Shown: positions 12,241-24,085 of the stretch, piece by piece
How the letters are laid out: every line of letters starts with the position of its first letter
Position numbering within the stretch: position 1 is the stretch's first letter
From: Primulina eburnea
Lineage: Eukaryota > Streptophyta > Magnoliopsida > Lamiales > Gesneriaceae
Length of the DNA: 64,000 nucleotides
Direction of reading: 5' to 3'
Assembly (NCBI RefSeq): GCF_022965805.1
Contig: NC_133116.1
Span: 4,154,001-4,218,000, forward strand
The notes under the pieces: generated by a model
The model's database searches: none
What the model saw: only the letters and a program-made list of their open reading frames with translations
What the model was told of the DNA's origin: nothing
Position numbers and translations under genes: made by a program

Positions 12241-12800
12241 CAAAATTGCAAGAGTTCATTTGTTATTAAACAGGGTCTTGGTACATTAAGCTTGGAATAT
12301 GGAGTGAGCATAGCCTCGCAGGAACATTGTAGACAAGGAGACATTGTTTCTAGTTCTCATTGCTCTGTAAAGCGGCATCCATTCCCTTTGACGCAGAGCC
12401 TTGTTGAAAAGTCTCAAGCACCGACAGAACTGGAAACACCCCTTTGTTTGGACAGAGCATTTCAAGAACGAACAAATTTGGATATTATAATTAAATGGTT
12501 GGCTCCATCTATCAGCCTTTTACATCAAAAGACTAAAACTTGCTAAAATTGTTCGGTTGATTAATGGGTATGAATTTCCTTTTTAGTCAAAAGACAAAAA
12601 CTTGCTAAAGTGTTAGGTTGATTAATGGGTATGAATTTCCATTGTTGTCCGTTTTCATGACCAACTGGATGAAGAGCTGGAATCCAACTGTGTTTCCAAT
12701 CAATTTTTTAGGGTGAAGTAAATGAGGGGTATATTGATTGTATTGGAAAAAAATGAGGAAAAGAGCATTGTGACACTGCATTAAATTGGAATTATTAGAA
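12200..12800 (+). pseudogene. Rearranged IWS1 gene fragments (intron and exon pieces)
   Basis: Three separate parts of the upstream IWS1 gene recur here in the same order and strand: the 6195-6385 intron piece (at 12245-12420), the end of exon 8309-8386 plus its donor region (at 12525-12580 and again at 12586-12645, 'aaacttgctaaa...ggttgattaatgggtatgaatttcc'), and the intron around 9040-9110 (at 12740-12800, 'gcattaaattggaatt'). Intervening exons are missing. The exon piece is present twice as a 60-bp tandem duplication. Because intron sequence is included, this is a DNA-level copy, not a retrocopy. Confidence 0.7.
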
Positions 12801-12829
12801 ACGAAATTTGAGGAAGGGTTTGTTTCAAC

Positions 12830-13000
12830 CTACTCGTGCAGACAGTGCCTACACGGGCAATGAACGGCTCAGATCACTCCACATGAGTGATCCGAGCCCA
12901 CCTCCAATGAAAAAAAAAAATGGCTCGAAAAAATCCGAGCCGTTGGATTGACCTTTGTGGGGCAATGCCCGCAAAGGTAGTGTCGAGTTAACCCGTTCGA
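12830..13000. mobile_element. Possible MITE with nested inverted repeats
   Basis: The stretch has mirrored blocks: 'aacggctcagatcact' against 'agtgatccgagcc', and 'cggctcagat' against 'atccgagccgttgg'. Imperfect inverted outer ends surround 'cacgggcaatg' and 'gcaatgcccgc'. It is more GC-rich than its surroundings. No target duplication was found. Confidence 0.35.
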
Positions 13001-13374
13001 AGAGAACCTTACGTTGTTACCAAGATTTGTTTTAGAGGAAGTTTCAAGAAATGCTTTATTATTCAATAAACCTACCTTTAAATACAATGAAGGTTACCTA
13101 TCTGTAATTTATAAACTCTTAAAAGTAACTTGTAAACCAAAAAAAATCATCGGTTGAATTTAAAATACATTAGAAATAAATTTAATTACCGATATTTTGT
13201 TATATTATTACTATCATCATTAATATTACATATATATTGAGACATGAATTATTTGATGTATGATTGGTGTATTAACCTTATGGCAGGAGTGAGTATTCGA
13301 TCAGTTCTGTTATCTACCAAACTTTATCGAATCAATTTTTTTAATAACCAAACCGACCAAACTTTAGGAATATC

Positions 13375-13580
13375 CAATTCTTTTAAATATTATATTAAAG
13401 TTATTATTTACATTTATGCAATTTCAAATTAAATATTTAGTTACGAAATAAGAGGAATATCCATATTCGAATTAACAGATATTTCGTAACTAAAGTCGTA
13501 AATTTTATATCTATAAATATTTAATTTGAAATTGTATAAAATTGTAAATAATAACTTTAATATAATATTTAAAAGAATTG
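13375..13580. mobile_element. Foldback (palindromic) MITE
   Basis: The arm 13375-13433 ('caattcttttaaatattata...') is almost exactly reverse-complementary to 13520-13580 ('...tataatatttaaaagaattg'). Inside the loop a second palindrome, 'tagttacgaaata' / 'tatttcgtaacta', continues the pairing. The whole element could fold into one hairpin of about 200 nt. Confidence 0.85.
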
Positions 13581-14052
13581 ATGAAATGTTCAAAAAATAT
13601 AATTTATAAACCTTGTAAGTATAGAAACAATATTTGGATAGTAAAATTGTTAGCAATGTAAAAAATATATAATATTTAAGAAAACTACTTTTTTGAAGGG
13701 AAAAAAAAGAAAAAGAAAAGGGATAGAAAATAAATAAAATAAAACTGAAGGTTATGACCAAACCTTAACTAACTATCATACAACCAATAAAATCTTTCCA
13801 CGTCATCAGACCCGCAGGTTAGAGGGTATTCTTCGTAATTACATCGACCCACAGGGGCAATCCCCAAATTTGAATTCCATTCCGTAACCCCGCTTGTTGC
13901 GTTGTTTCAAAGGCAGCATAAAGCAAGTGCTAGACGACTCACTTCCCCACTCCTATCTATCTATACATTCACGTCCTGTATGTATAGCTGAAACTTAAAG
14001 TTTTACTATTTTTGGATTTGGATTCGATTTTGGTGCTGCGCAATAGTCGGTG

Positions 14053-17000
14053 ATGAATCGTAGAAACGATCCGAATCCGTTTGATGAGGAAGAACCTGAA
14101 GTCAACCCATTCTCGGTAACCGCTTCCTCTATTTTTTTTAGATCCGCCTATTTTTGGAGTTAGTTTTTCGTTTCTACGATGTTGTAAGGTTTTTGTTGAG
14201 CGGTGAGGGTTGATTGTGTTATTTCGGGTAAAATTTGTGACTCGTCTTCGTAGATCGGCGACATATGGAGCTGTTCTGTCGCTGGATTTGATCTTGGATT
14301 AACTGGAGGGATTTTTTATTTTTCGTGGTGTTGCAGAATGGCGGCGCAGCTGCAGCGTCAAAGTCACGGATCCCTAAGGCGGTTGCCAGTACCCTGGGTT
14401 TCGGCCAGAAACACGATGCCACTGTGGACATACCATTGGACACCATGAATGTAATTTTGATAAGCAGTACCGAGGTTCTACCATAGTATCTAATATTCAA
14501 CAAATTTAAATCGTGTTGCATGACTTTGCAGAACTCGAAGAGCAAGGAGAAAGAACTCGCCTCTTGGGAAGCAGATTTGAACAGGAGAGAAAGGGTTGGT
14601 TTCTGTTTTAGGCTTGAGTAATTTCTAGCACATTCCTCTAGGTTTATGCTTGTTAAATATTTAAATTTTGTAAAGCAGGTAATCCTATTGGACCATTGTA
14701 TACTTCAAGCCACTTAAGTAGCTTAGTGCACTTCTGATGTTTGATGATATTTAAATATGAGAAGCATTTGGGTTGAATTCCTAATTGATGTACCTTTTTG
14801 CTCGTTCCTGTTTATCTTGTTGTGCCTTGGAGTCTTATACATTTGCATTGTAATCAATGTCATTGGGCTACAGGATATTAAACGCAGGGAGGATGCTGTT
14901 TCCAGTGGTAAGCTGTGAGGCTAGTAATTGCTTTTATAATATTCATTCTCTTCCTTCTATGCTCTAATTCAACAAACTATCCTTTGATTCAGCTGGTGTC
15001 ACAGTGGATGATAAAAATTGGCCTCCATTTTTTCCCATCATACACCATGATATAGCCAAGGAAATACCAGTTCATGCTCAGAGGTTGCAGTATCTGGCTT
15101 TTGCAAGTTGGTTAGGTGTGTGAATATATTGCTTCAATTTGTATTTTGTACATCTGTAATAGTTTTAATATCTGTCAACTTATATCTAATTGTGTGAGAC
15201 AACTTAGCTTTTTTTCAAATATAAGTTTGTACTTTCATGAAGAGCATTTGTTATGGAAGCTTTGTACATGCATAATTGAGCTCTATATATAAAATAGCTT
15301 TTATGTTCTTTGGTGGGTTGTGTTTTGAAGAATGACTTACTGATTTCAAAATGTCTTGATTATCCATCATCTACGCTCCGTAGAATTGCTATCAATTTGT
15401 TACTCCCATTTTTTTGTGTAGTATGACATGAAAAGGCGTACTTATGTTTTAACATGTCTATTTAAAGTATGGTAAACACTTCATTTATTGGATTGATTTC
15501 CTTGTTTCCATTTTGTTTCTTATTGTTTTGAGGACATGCTGACCGGTGGTTATAGTAATTTCTACGTTTCTTGATTCATATGGCTCTACTTTGTAGGACA
15601 GTAATTTTGGTTGCTTGAACATTTTGCAAAATTTATTGTTTATTCTTCATATTGTTATTTTCTATTACAGGTATCGTCCTTTGCCTTTCGTTCAATGTCA
15701 TTGCTGTCATTGTTTGTTGGGTACAGGGTGGTGGTAAGTTTATTTTTTTTTATTTTTGTTTGCAAGCTTAAATTCGTTACCTTTTCGTACATCTAATTGT
15801 GTATAGGTTTCTAATCTATATACGTGGATGAAGGGCATTGTTTTCCAATTGTGCAATGACAAAATTAACCTTCTATACACACTTCAAGATTAGAATGTAA
15901 CTCCTATATTAATTTTATAAAATAACTCATCTTTATACTACATTTAAATGTTTTATCCTTTTAATTCTCTCTACATGTTTTTCCAATGATTTTATTGTAA
16001 TTTTGTAATTATATTTTTATTGCAATTTCTAATTAAGTAATAAATTATAGTATCACAAAAATATATATGAACGTCTATTTCTTTTGTTATATTTCAAATT
16101 TTAATGGTTAAAATCATATAGTTTCAAATCTATATTTAATAATTATTATATGAGTTTATTTGATATTTACCATATAATCTTATTTGAATGTCCTTTTTTT
16201 ACATATATTGATTTCTTTATTATTTTAAAACTTATTTAACAAGAAATTAACAGTCATCAATGTTAGTGTACGAAAGATCGATATATAGAATTTATTATCC
16301 ATGATATATAGAATTGTAAAAATAAAAAGTAAAAAAAAAATTTAAGAGGTTAAATTAAATATTATGAGTTATATTTTACTATCAATATTACTATTTCATT
16401 TGTATTAATATTATTTTTAAGAGTTAGTCATAGTGATTTTAAATTGATAATTATTTGTCTTTAGTACGCTTCGTTTTTGTAGATTATGATTTATATATTG
16501 ATAAAATACATAATTTGGTTGATTTTTAGGTTATTATGATTTATACGTTGTGTTTGAATATATAATTTTTTTAAAAAAATTTGTTTCAGTTCATTTTGTT
16601 TTATGTATTATATTCATTACAATTTATTATATAACATAAAATCAACTGCTTGAATTTTAATCTGGGAAACAATTTTCAAAGTAAGTTATATAAGTTTTTT
16701 ATATGATAAGAAATTTAGCTCAGATAAATAATAAAATGATTCAAAATATTTTTTAGAAAATCATATTTTTTTAATTTTTATAATATAATTGAAATTACGT
16801 GCAACGCACGTGCATCATGCTAGTAATGTAAAGTGCTTAAATGTAGTTTCTTTCTGTAGGTGTCAAGATCTTTTTCCTTGCAATGATATATGCCTTGATG
16901 GGATGCCCACTTTCATACGTCTTATGGTACAGGCCACTGTATCGGGCAATGAGGTATTTGAAGTGTCCTTATTATCCTTTATGAGACCCTTCAGAGCTTG

Positions 17001-18470
17001 GAAATGACGACTGTTTCCGTATATGTGATTCTGATTTTCAGGACTGATAGTGCTCTAAAATTTGGCTGGTTTTTCTTGTTCTATCTGGTATGCCCTTTTG
17101 CCACCTTGAATAGTTAACAAGTTCCAATAAATGCTTAGATATTTTGATATCTTTGATTAAATTTCGCTGCAGCTCCACATTGCTTTCTGCATCTTTGCGG
17201 CAATTGCACCTCCTGTTGTATTTCGTGGGAAATCACTTACGTAAGATTAGTTTTTCACTTTTTCTTCCCTTGTAACCAGAGATATTTGACTTCTTTTGCT
17301 TGATCAAGTCCCCATGAAATGATTTAATTTTGATGTATTCTGAGGAGTTGATTTTTGCTTTCTTGACTGTACGCCGTTTGCTGAATGGTTAGCTATGATA
17401 CAGGCCACAGGGGTGCAAAAATCGACTCCGTGCATCTGATTGGTTGTACTGACGTTTTACTTTCTTTTCTTGTTAATCAGGGGCATCCTTGCTGCAATTG
17501 ATGTTTTCTCTGATCATGTGTTGGCTGGGGTAAGTCTGTGTTTATTCTTGCATGTGCTGCGCACATCCCTGACTCTCTGTAGCCTCACACCCATTTTTAA
17601 CTATCCAATGCATTGTCCTCAAATTTTTTTTGTTTTAGTCTCTTTGTGGATGACTATGAAGACTTCCATTTAGTCTGAATCTACTTTCTAAAGAGGTGGT
17701 GTATGAAGACGATAGGATCCCAAGTTTTTTTTTTAGTTTCTGCTTGTTTTTGGAAATCTGTTCTTTACATATATACTGGCAAAGCCAGTCAAAATCTTAT
17801 ATGTATCGTATATCCTCCAGCATGGTAAAGAATGGCCTACAAATTCTGTATTTTGCTATGACGGATGCAATCCAAGTTACAGAATCATTGATTTGAACTA
17901 TAGCTTCTTAATATTTGAAAAACAGTATAGATATAAATATTCTATCAAGGACAGGAAATGAACTGTGATAGTCCGGAACAGTTTCCAGAAGAACTCAGAT
18001 CATTTTTGAAAGTTTATGTGGACTTGTAGCCTCAGTTGTTTCCTAAGATTGCGCAATATACATATTTATTATTGTCGTGAATGTGATTCGCCTTGTTTTG
18101 TTGCAGATATTTTTCCTTGTTGGGTTTGCGCTGTTTTGCATAGAATCTTTACTGAGCTTGTGGGTAGTCCAGGTAAGACGACCCATCACTACATTTTAAC
18201 AGAATCTACACTTTGAGCTTAGACATGCAAATCGGATCCGTCAAAATAGGCCAGATATCGGACGAGATATTTTTTCCTTATCCGAGTAGTATGTCAGGCC
18301 TGGTCATATAAAATTTATTTTTTATATTTTCTTTATAGATCTTTTTATAAATTTGTGAAAATAACGTTAACCTTGATTTATTGTAAAATGAACTTGCTAA
18401 ATTAAATTTTTTGCCTCGTCTTTTTGTTTTTTTGCAGAAAGTATATATGTATTTCAGGGGGAACAAGTAA
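14053..18470 (+). CDS. Secretory carrier-associated membrane protein (SCAMP)
   Basis: Twelve exons give an intact 271-residue protein: 14053-14115, 14337-14450, 14532-14594, 14874-14907, 14993-15115, 15671-15733, 16860-16953, 17042-17087, 17173-17240, 17481-17529, 18107-18172 and 18438-18470. The N-terminal cytosolic tail has two NPF motifs ([15 protein letters not shown]), which bind EH-domain endocytic proteins, then a coiled-coil stretch [20 protein letters not shown]. Next comes the SCAMP core: [19 protein letters not shown], the first membrane span, [20 protein letters not shown] (span 2 and the E-peptide region), [17 protein letters not shown] (span 3), and [20 protein letters not shown] (span 4), ending YMYFRGNK. 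SCAMPs cycle between trans-Golgi/early endosome and plasma membrane. Length is near the family norm of 270-290. Intron 6 carries a Helitron. Confidence 0.95.
15815..16823 (+). mobile_element. Helitron, non-autonomous, in SCAMP intron 6
   Basis: The 1,009-bp segment is bounded A|TCTATATACGTGGATG on the left and a GC palindrome acgtgcaacgcacgt, then catcatgCTAG|T on the right. This matches Helitron rules: 5' TC, 3' hairpin about 10 nt before CTRR, insertion between A and T, no target duplication. The interior is AT-rich and non-coding. It accounts for nearly all of an otherwise short intron. Confidence 0.8.
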
Positions 18471-18779
18471 TACAGGAATTTGATGCATCTTTTCCTTCGA
18501 GATTTCGAAGTACATTCTCACATTCGCTGTGTTTCTCCCATAATTGATGATTGAACTGGGCACTGAAATTTGATATCTGGGAATGTATTATTACTTCACT
18601 GATATTCTCTACCATTTTTAATTGTTATTTCCTTTTCTTTTTTTGATAGATTATTTCCATTTCTTTTACGTTGTAACATAACCTGATTAGAAACCATTCA
18701 GATGGGAAATCGACATTTTAACTCAAATAAAAAATCTGCGTGTGTATATATGTTGAAACGAAAAGCTTTACTTTTCAAA

Positions 18780-18948
18780 TTTGTTTCTAGTCAAATCTTG
18801 ATGTTATCGTTTAGGTTTTGATTTGATTCAAATCTACTTTGTTTCAAGGAAAATCTTGATGTTATCGTGCATTTTTTGATTTGATTCAAATCTTTGTTTC
18901 AAGTCAAATATTGATGTTATCGTTCGTGTTTTGATTTTATTCAAATTG
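18780..18948. repeat. Tandem repeat, about 60-bp unit, three copies
   Basis: Three diverged copies of a unit containing 'tcaaatcttgatgttatcgt' followed by 'ttttgatttgattcaaatct' lie 300 bases beyond the SCAMP stop codon. The first two copies are closest to each other. Confidence 0.85.
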
Positions 18949-19797
18949 TCGGGGCTTCATTCTCCGGATACTCTCGAGTGTATTCATATATGTTCATTAT
19001 ATATTATATTTTCTATATAAAATTTTGAAACAACATTAAATAAAATAAAATTTTATCTTTTGACAGTAAGCTTTACATAGTAAGAATTTGACACGATTAA
19101 ATCTTTACATGTAATAAAAGAAGTTCCAGCTCAGAAAAAATAAAACAAGTTCGAAAAAAACGTAAAAAAAATATACATGTTTGTTCCGTGAGAGGGAAGA
19201 AATAAAATTAAAATGTTTTTCATAGATGCATTCTCCTCATATAAAATTAAGCAACCCTCATTTGGTCACCAAGGTAAAATTAGATGACACTCGCACTAGA
19301 CCATTGGCATAGATGCATTCTCCTCATATGAAACAACACTCATTTCATCAATGGTGTCGTGCATCCGAGGAAAATTACTCCAATTGGAGTGTAGACGACA
19401 AGTAATTTGGAGTGAACAAAAACACCTCACATGCTACACGTTCATATACAGCTGCTGTTATATATCATTGCATGAATTTGGCAAATGACTTCCAATTTAT
19501 AAGAAAATAAATGCAAGCAAATATGTAGTTTAGTTTAGGAGAGTCGGATGGATCAACAAAAGAAATTCATCAGGCATAAATTGGCATAAACCATCACCGT
19601 TGCCGATCCCCAACATCAGATTTCACTAAAAGAATCCATTATCAATTGAATTAGAAAGACTCGACTGAACTGGTACGGCAAGGTCCTATGAAAAGGCATG
19701 TCTTGCAATTTTTAGAAAGCGAAGGTAGGTGGTAACAGTAATTAGATGAAAACACCTTTCAAGGAAGACCTAGCTGTAGCCGTAGAGGAGGTTTGAT
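18949..19797. other. Spacer between convergent SCAMP and bL35m genes
   Basis: This holds the 3' untranslated regions and a duplicated 24-bp block 'catagatgcattctcctcat' at about 19221 and 19312. No further gene is seen. Confidence 0.4.
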
Positions 19798-22222
19798 TCA
19801 ATTGCAAAAGCTAAGCTTCTTCATCACTTTTGCATAAGCCGCTGGGACTATACCTGGTTGTCTGAGTCGACGTTTTGACTTCTTGGACTGCAAAAAATAA
19901 CAGATTCAACTAGTCAAGAATCACTGCAAGAAAAAGGAAATTAAGAGTAATGATTGATAACATAGAAAACAAAAAGGAGAAAAGGAAACATATTACTGGA
20001 TTGGATAGGTTAATGGAATCTTGTGTTTATGCTTGAGTGCTCACATATAGATATACTAAATGGAAGCATGATAGCCCTATAATGCCTCAGTTTCCTATAC
20101 TAGGGGTACATGTGGCCCTATCTGAATGCCACCAGTCCTTCGTAGAACCTAATTTCCTAGGACCATGCTAGGAATATTTATTGTCAACTATTTTTTAACT
20201 ACATGTAGTTTTATTTTCTTGGTTCCGTAAATTCCTGCAAAACATTCATCTTCCTGCTACAGGAGTTCCAAACAAGCATTGTCTAGTTCTTCAAAAAATA
20301 CTACATGGCTAATTACAAATCCACGAGAAACATCTAGTAATGCTAAGCCAACAGTCCATCTCCTGCGGCATGCCCAGGTAAAACTCAGTGATCTGTAACA
20401 GTGTCGCCATCCAACTAGTTTCATCATTCAATAACTACTCCTTTTCAACAGACTTCTGCATTTCTTTTGTAGGCCTCGCAGTCATCAGAGCTGCATCCCC
20501 AAAAGCAAATCAGGGAGGCACGAACATCATCCAACTCCAGGCTCAGTTATACAATCTACATAAAAATGAAGCTAGCACTCTCGAGGAATTAGTGAATTAC
20601 TATCTTTTATGGGGAAAAAGGACAAACATCTCTCCTTTCCAACTCTACAGTAAATGAACAATGCCATATTACGTAAATATACGAATTGCTTTAGCAATAT
20701 CAGGACCATTGTGACAAAATTGCATATTATTTAAATGAAAGTGGCTAGCCATAAAATAAAAAAATCTAAAGTCAAAACATGTAAATAGAATTCTGTAGCT
20801 AGTATTGCAGCAAAATGAACTAAAAATATATCAAGTAAATAGTTTATTTCACATTTTAAAAATTTGAAACAATTTGATTATTTCTCTGAACAGATTCAAT
20901 ATAAAAATGATCCCATCAACCAGAGTGTGCAGCTAATCTAGGTAGCAATCCTTATATTGGATAGTTAGGATTAAGAATCATTCTAACTGTTTATTTACAA
21001 AGCAGTAATAACTAATAAGAAAAAACCAAGACTACCGGTTTCACAAACCAACTTCACAATTTGCAAAGTCAGATATCATATACAGGTCAGATAGCATAGA
21101 TTAAAGACCACATTCTAATTGTAATTTAATAAAGAAGGAATGTAAAAAAATAAAACACATTCAAAATACTATCATATTTCTATTTCCTCGATTTTTTATC
21201 AGATGCAAAAATGAAAAACCTTGGAATGTGCATTGTGTCTCTTCCCCTCCTTCCATCGCCTGATTCGCCCATCATTCATCACTCTAAATCTACTTTTATA
21301 GGATCTAAAAAAGAGAAGAGCAAAAGGATAGAAAGACACAAAGAAAATGTTAAACTTAAACAACTCACACGAACATTTTCACAATTATTGATAACGTATA
21401 TACACAGTATTTAAGTATCACATACGAGTAAAATTTCATTTTGATTTTCTTGACTTTGGAAACGACGGGGGTCCTTGGCTTCCTGCTCTTCAACTTTCTT
21501 TCCCTCTGCTTAACGGCAGTGATGTGCCGCATTTGTATCAACTATAACATAACATTGGACAAAGAGAAAATTAAAAATGACAGACATTCATGGTAAATAT
21601 AAAATCACTTCAACCTCACGTGAAGTTCAATCTGTCTTCAACAGTCTAGGTACATTGCCAGTAAAAATAATTAGAGAAAACTGAAAATTGAAAAAGCTAC
21701 ACAATAGTGGTGAACAATTGTAACACACAAATTGAAGGAGAAAAGGTAAAACTATTTAACCTTTTAAATTAATTAGTGACCACAACATTTCTGTATGTCG
21801 AAAAAAAGAAGAATACACATGTTAGAGTAGAAATGCTGAAAGTTTTCCTCAAATAAGAAAAAAAAACGACACAATAAGAAGATGTTAGTATATTAATTCA
21901 AATTTGAAGCCAGAAAATATACATAGTTTTCAAAACATCAAAAGACTGAGATTGGAATTATACTTACACAGAAAGCAGGAGGAAAAGGAGTCGAGTGAGA
22001 AAGGTGAGGAGAGGGAGGGGAATTAATTAAGGGTTTAAAATTGGGGCAAATTAGGGAATGGCCAATCATTTGGGAAATGTGGAGTAACTTCCTAGGAGAG
22101 GTGTGCAGAAGACGCTCGGAATCGAAAGGATGACGGTGGCTGAGGAGGCAGCGGCGGCTGTAGAATTCGGGATTGGAGAGTAGAGCTGTCAGTGAACGGA
22201 GACCGGAGCTCCATCTCTGCAT
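19798..22222 (-). CDS. Mitochondrial large-subunit ribosomal protein bL35m
   Basis: Four exons on the minus strand, 22222-21968, 21541-21426, 21304-21220 and 19887-19798, join in phase to 181 residues. The first exon (85 residues) is rich in Arg, Ser and Leu and nearly free of acids (MQRWSSGLRSLTALLSNP), which fits a mitochondrial presequence. The rest carries the bL35 signature: VKKIKMKFYSSYKSRFRVM, IRRWKEGKRHNAHSK, SKKSKRRLRQPGIVPAAYAK, VMKKLSF. This is the Lys/Arg-rich small protein that binds 23S-type rRNA in the large subunit. The donor after exon 2 was placed at gtatgt rather than the nearby gtgata because only that keeps the frame open. It could be plastid-directed, but the plant mitochondrial form fits better. 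Confidence 0.85.
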
Positions 22223-23319
22223 CGTCTCGTCTAAAGCTAGAAGTAGATTTAGCTTATGCTCTCGAATCCTTACTAATGATAAAACAAAATTAAAACATAT
22301 TACAATACAAAATTAAATCCTTACTAATTATAAATCAAAACTAATTATTTTAAATGTTTTTTATATTTATAAAAAATAATATCATAAACATCAGATCCTT
22401 CCTAGTAATAAATTTCAAGTTCACTCAATAATAGATCTATTACATTTTTATAGTATTAATATGTAAATATGTAAGATATTGTTTAATATTTGATTATTAT
22501 TAATTTTATACAATAAAATATAAATAAAATCAAAGTATTTCAAATTCATCTCCTCAATTTTTAATTTTTTCTTTTTTTTTTGATTGGTACTAAAAGGATG
22601 AATTTGAATGGAAGAATTTGACGAATTTGAATTTCATAACTGAATTCAAAGATGACTTAAATAATAGTTAGGTCCATGGATTTCAAAATTTTCAAGTTTT
22701 TGTTTTTAGCAAATTTAAAATTTATTATAATGAATGCCAAATTCTTAGTTTTTTTTTCTTCAAATCAAATAATTCCTAATTTCATCTCATTCAATCCAAA
22801 TTCATAACAAAAAGAATGACTGATACAATGTTGATTAAGGCAAGCGGATTCATGATAACTATGTTGAGCAAAAACGAATTTCATTAAGGTTACGTTTGGT
22901 TGGAGGATAAAATTATGAAATGATTAAGAGAGAAATTATAAAAAAAATGATTGAAGAGAAATATAATATATAATGATAAAATAATATTATGTTTGTATGA
23001 TTTTTAAGAATGAGATACTTAAGAATCTTTTGATGAATTGACAAAACGGTACATCCACTTCGACGGCGGTGGCTGTTGGCCGGCAGTCGGCGGCGGCGGT
23101 CTGCCTACGTTCGGCCGGCAGTAGGCGGTGGTCGGCCGGCCGACGGCGGTCGGTGGTGGTGAGTCTAAATATAAGAGAATGGTAAAATTGGAAAAATATA
23201 ATGGATTAAGAGTTGCATAAGTAATGCTAAGGGGTAAGGAATGATTATTTTATCCCAGTTTTAGGTGAGTTAAAAAACTATAAACCCACCTAATCCAGCG
23301 TGCCAAAAGCAGCCTAGTT
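22223..23319. other. AT-rich spacer with a GC-rich insert
   Basis: Most of this stretch is AT-rich and featureless, apart from the probable bL35m promoter on its left. From about 22885 ('ttacgtttggttgg') to 23310 ('caaaagcagcc') it looks like a MITE with poorly matched ends. Its middle (about 23060-23160) is a striking run of GGCGG/CGGCC-type repeats. Confidence 0.4.
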
Positions 23320-24085
23320 GTAATACTTGGTAATGCATTTATAGATGTGTATGCTAAGTGTGGGAACCTTGACATTGCCAGGAAGATCTTTGATGCAATG
23401 GCAATGATTGTCTTTATGCATCTCATAGTCATGCAGATAAGGCCCTCGATCTTTTTGAACGTATGATAAAATTGGGATTTAAGCCTGATGATATAACAGT
23501 TGTCGGTCTCTTGTCATCTTGTGTTCAGGGTGGATTAGTCAAGAAAGGTTGGGGTTATTTCCAGGACATGGAGTTGTACGGTTTATTTGCCACATGGAGC
23601 CTTATGCTTGTGTGATTGATTTATTCTGTAGAGTTGGGCTCTTGGATGAGGCTCGTGAGTTGATAAGATTGATGCCTCTGGAACCAGATGATGCTACTTG
23701 GGGGGCAGTTTTGAACGGTTGTAGAATGTATGGAAATGTTGAGTTGAGGAAGTTTGCTGCTTAGAAGCTGAATAAGTTGGGTCCAAAAGATTGTGGCATC
23801 TAAGTACTTTTACCAAGCTTATGTGTGATACCAAGAGCAAATGGAGTGATATAAGAATGACTAGAAGTATGATGAGAGATAGAGGTGTTAAGAAAACCAG
23901 AGGGTCTAGTTCCATAGAGGTTGAAGTCAAGTTTCTTTAATTTCTAGCAGCGGATGAATCACATCCTGAATCCAAAAACATTTACAAAGTTCTACGGGAA
24001 GTTCCGTTGTTTTCAAAGACGGAAGATTATACACCATGTACTTGTAATATTGATGCATATCTTTGAAATTAAATTTGGAGGGCAA
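23320..24085 (+). pseudogene. Pentatricopeptide repeat (PLS/E-class) pseudogene
   Basis: Fragments of a PLS-class PPR protein are readable in changing frames: GNAFIDMYAKCGNLDIARKI, ALDLFERMIKLGFKPDDITV, LLSSCVQGG, VIDLFCRVGLLDEARELI, PLEPDDATWGAVLNGCRMYG, then a stop, and E-domain remnants GSSSIEVE. The usual 35-residue repeat spacing and the E-domain GAVLNGCRMYGN motif are clear. Intact members edit or process organellar RNA. Several frameshifts and in-frame stops (for example after RKFAA at 23764), plus loss of all N-terminal repeats, make it non-functional. Confidence 0.85.

Noticed and set aside
13441..13761. Minus-strand ORF of 106 codons with a Phe/Ile-rich sequence
   Set aside because: It lies in AT-rich palindromic MITE sequence and has the composition of random AT-rich DNA.
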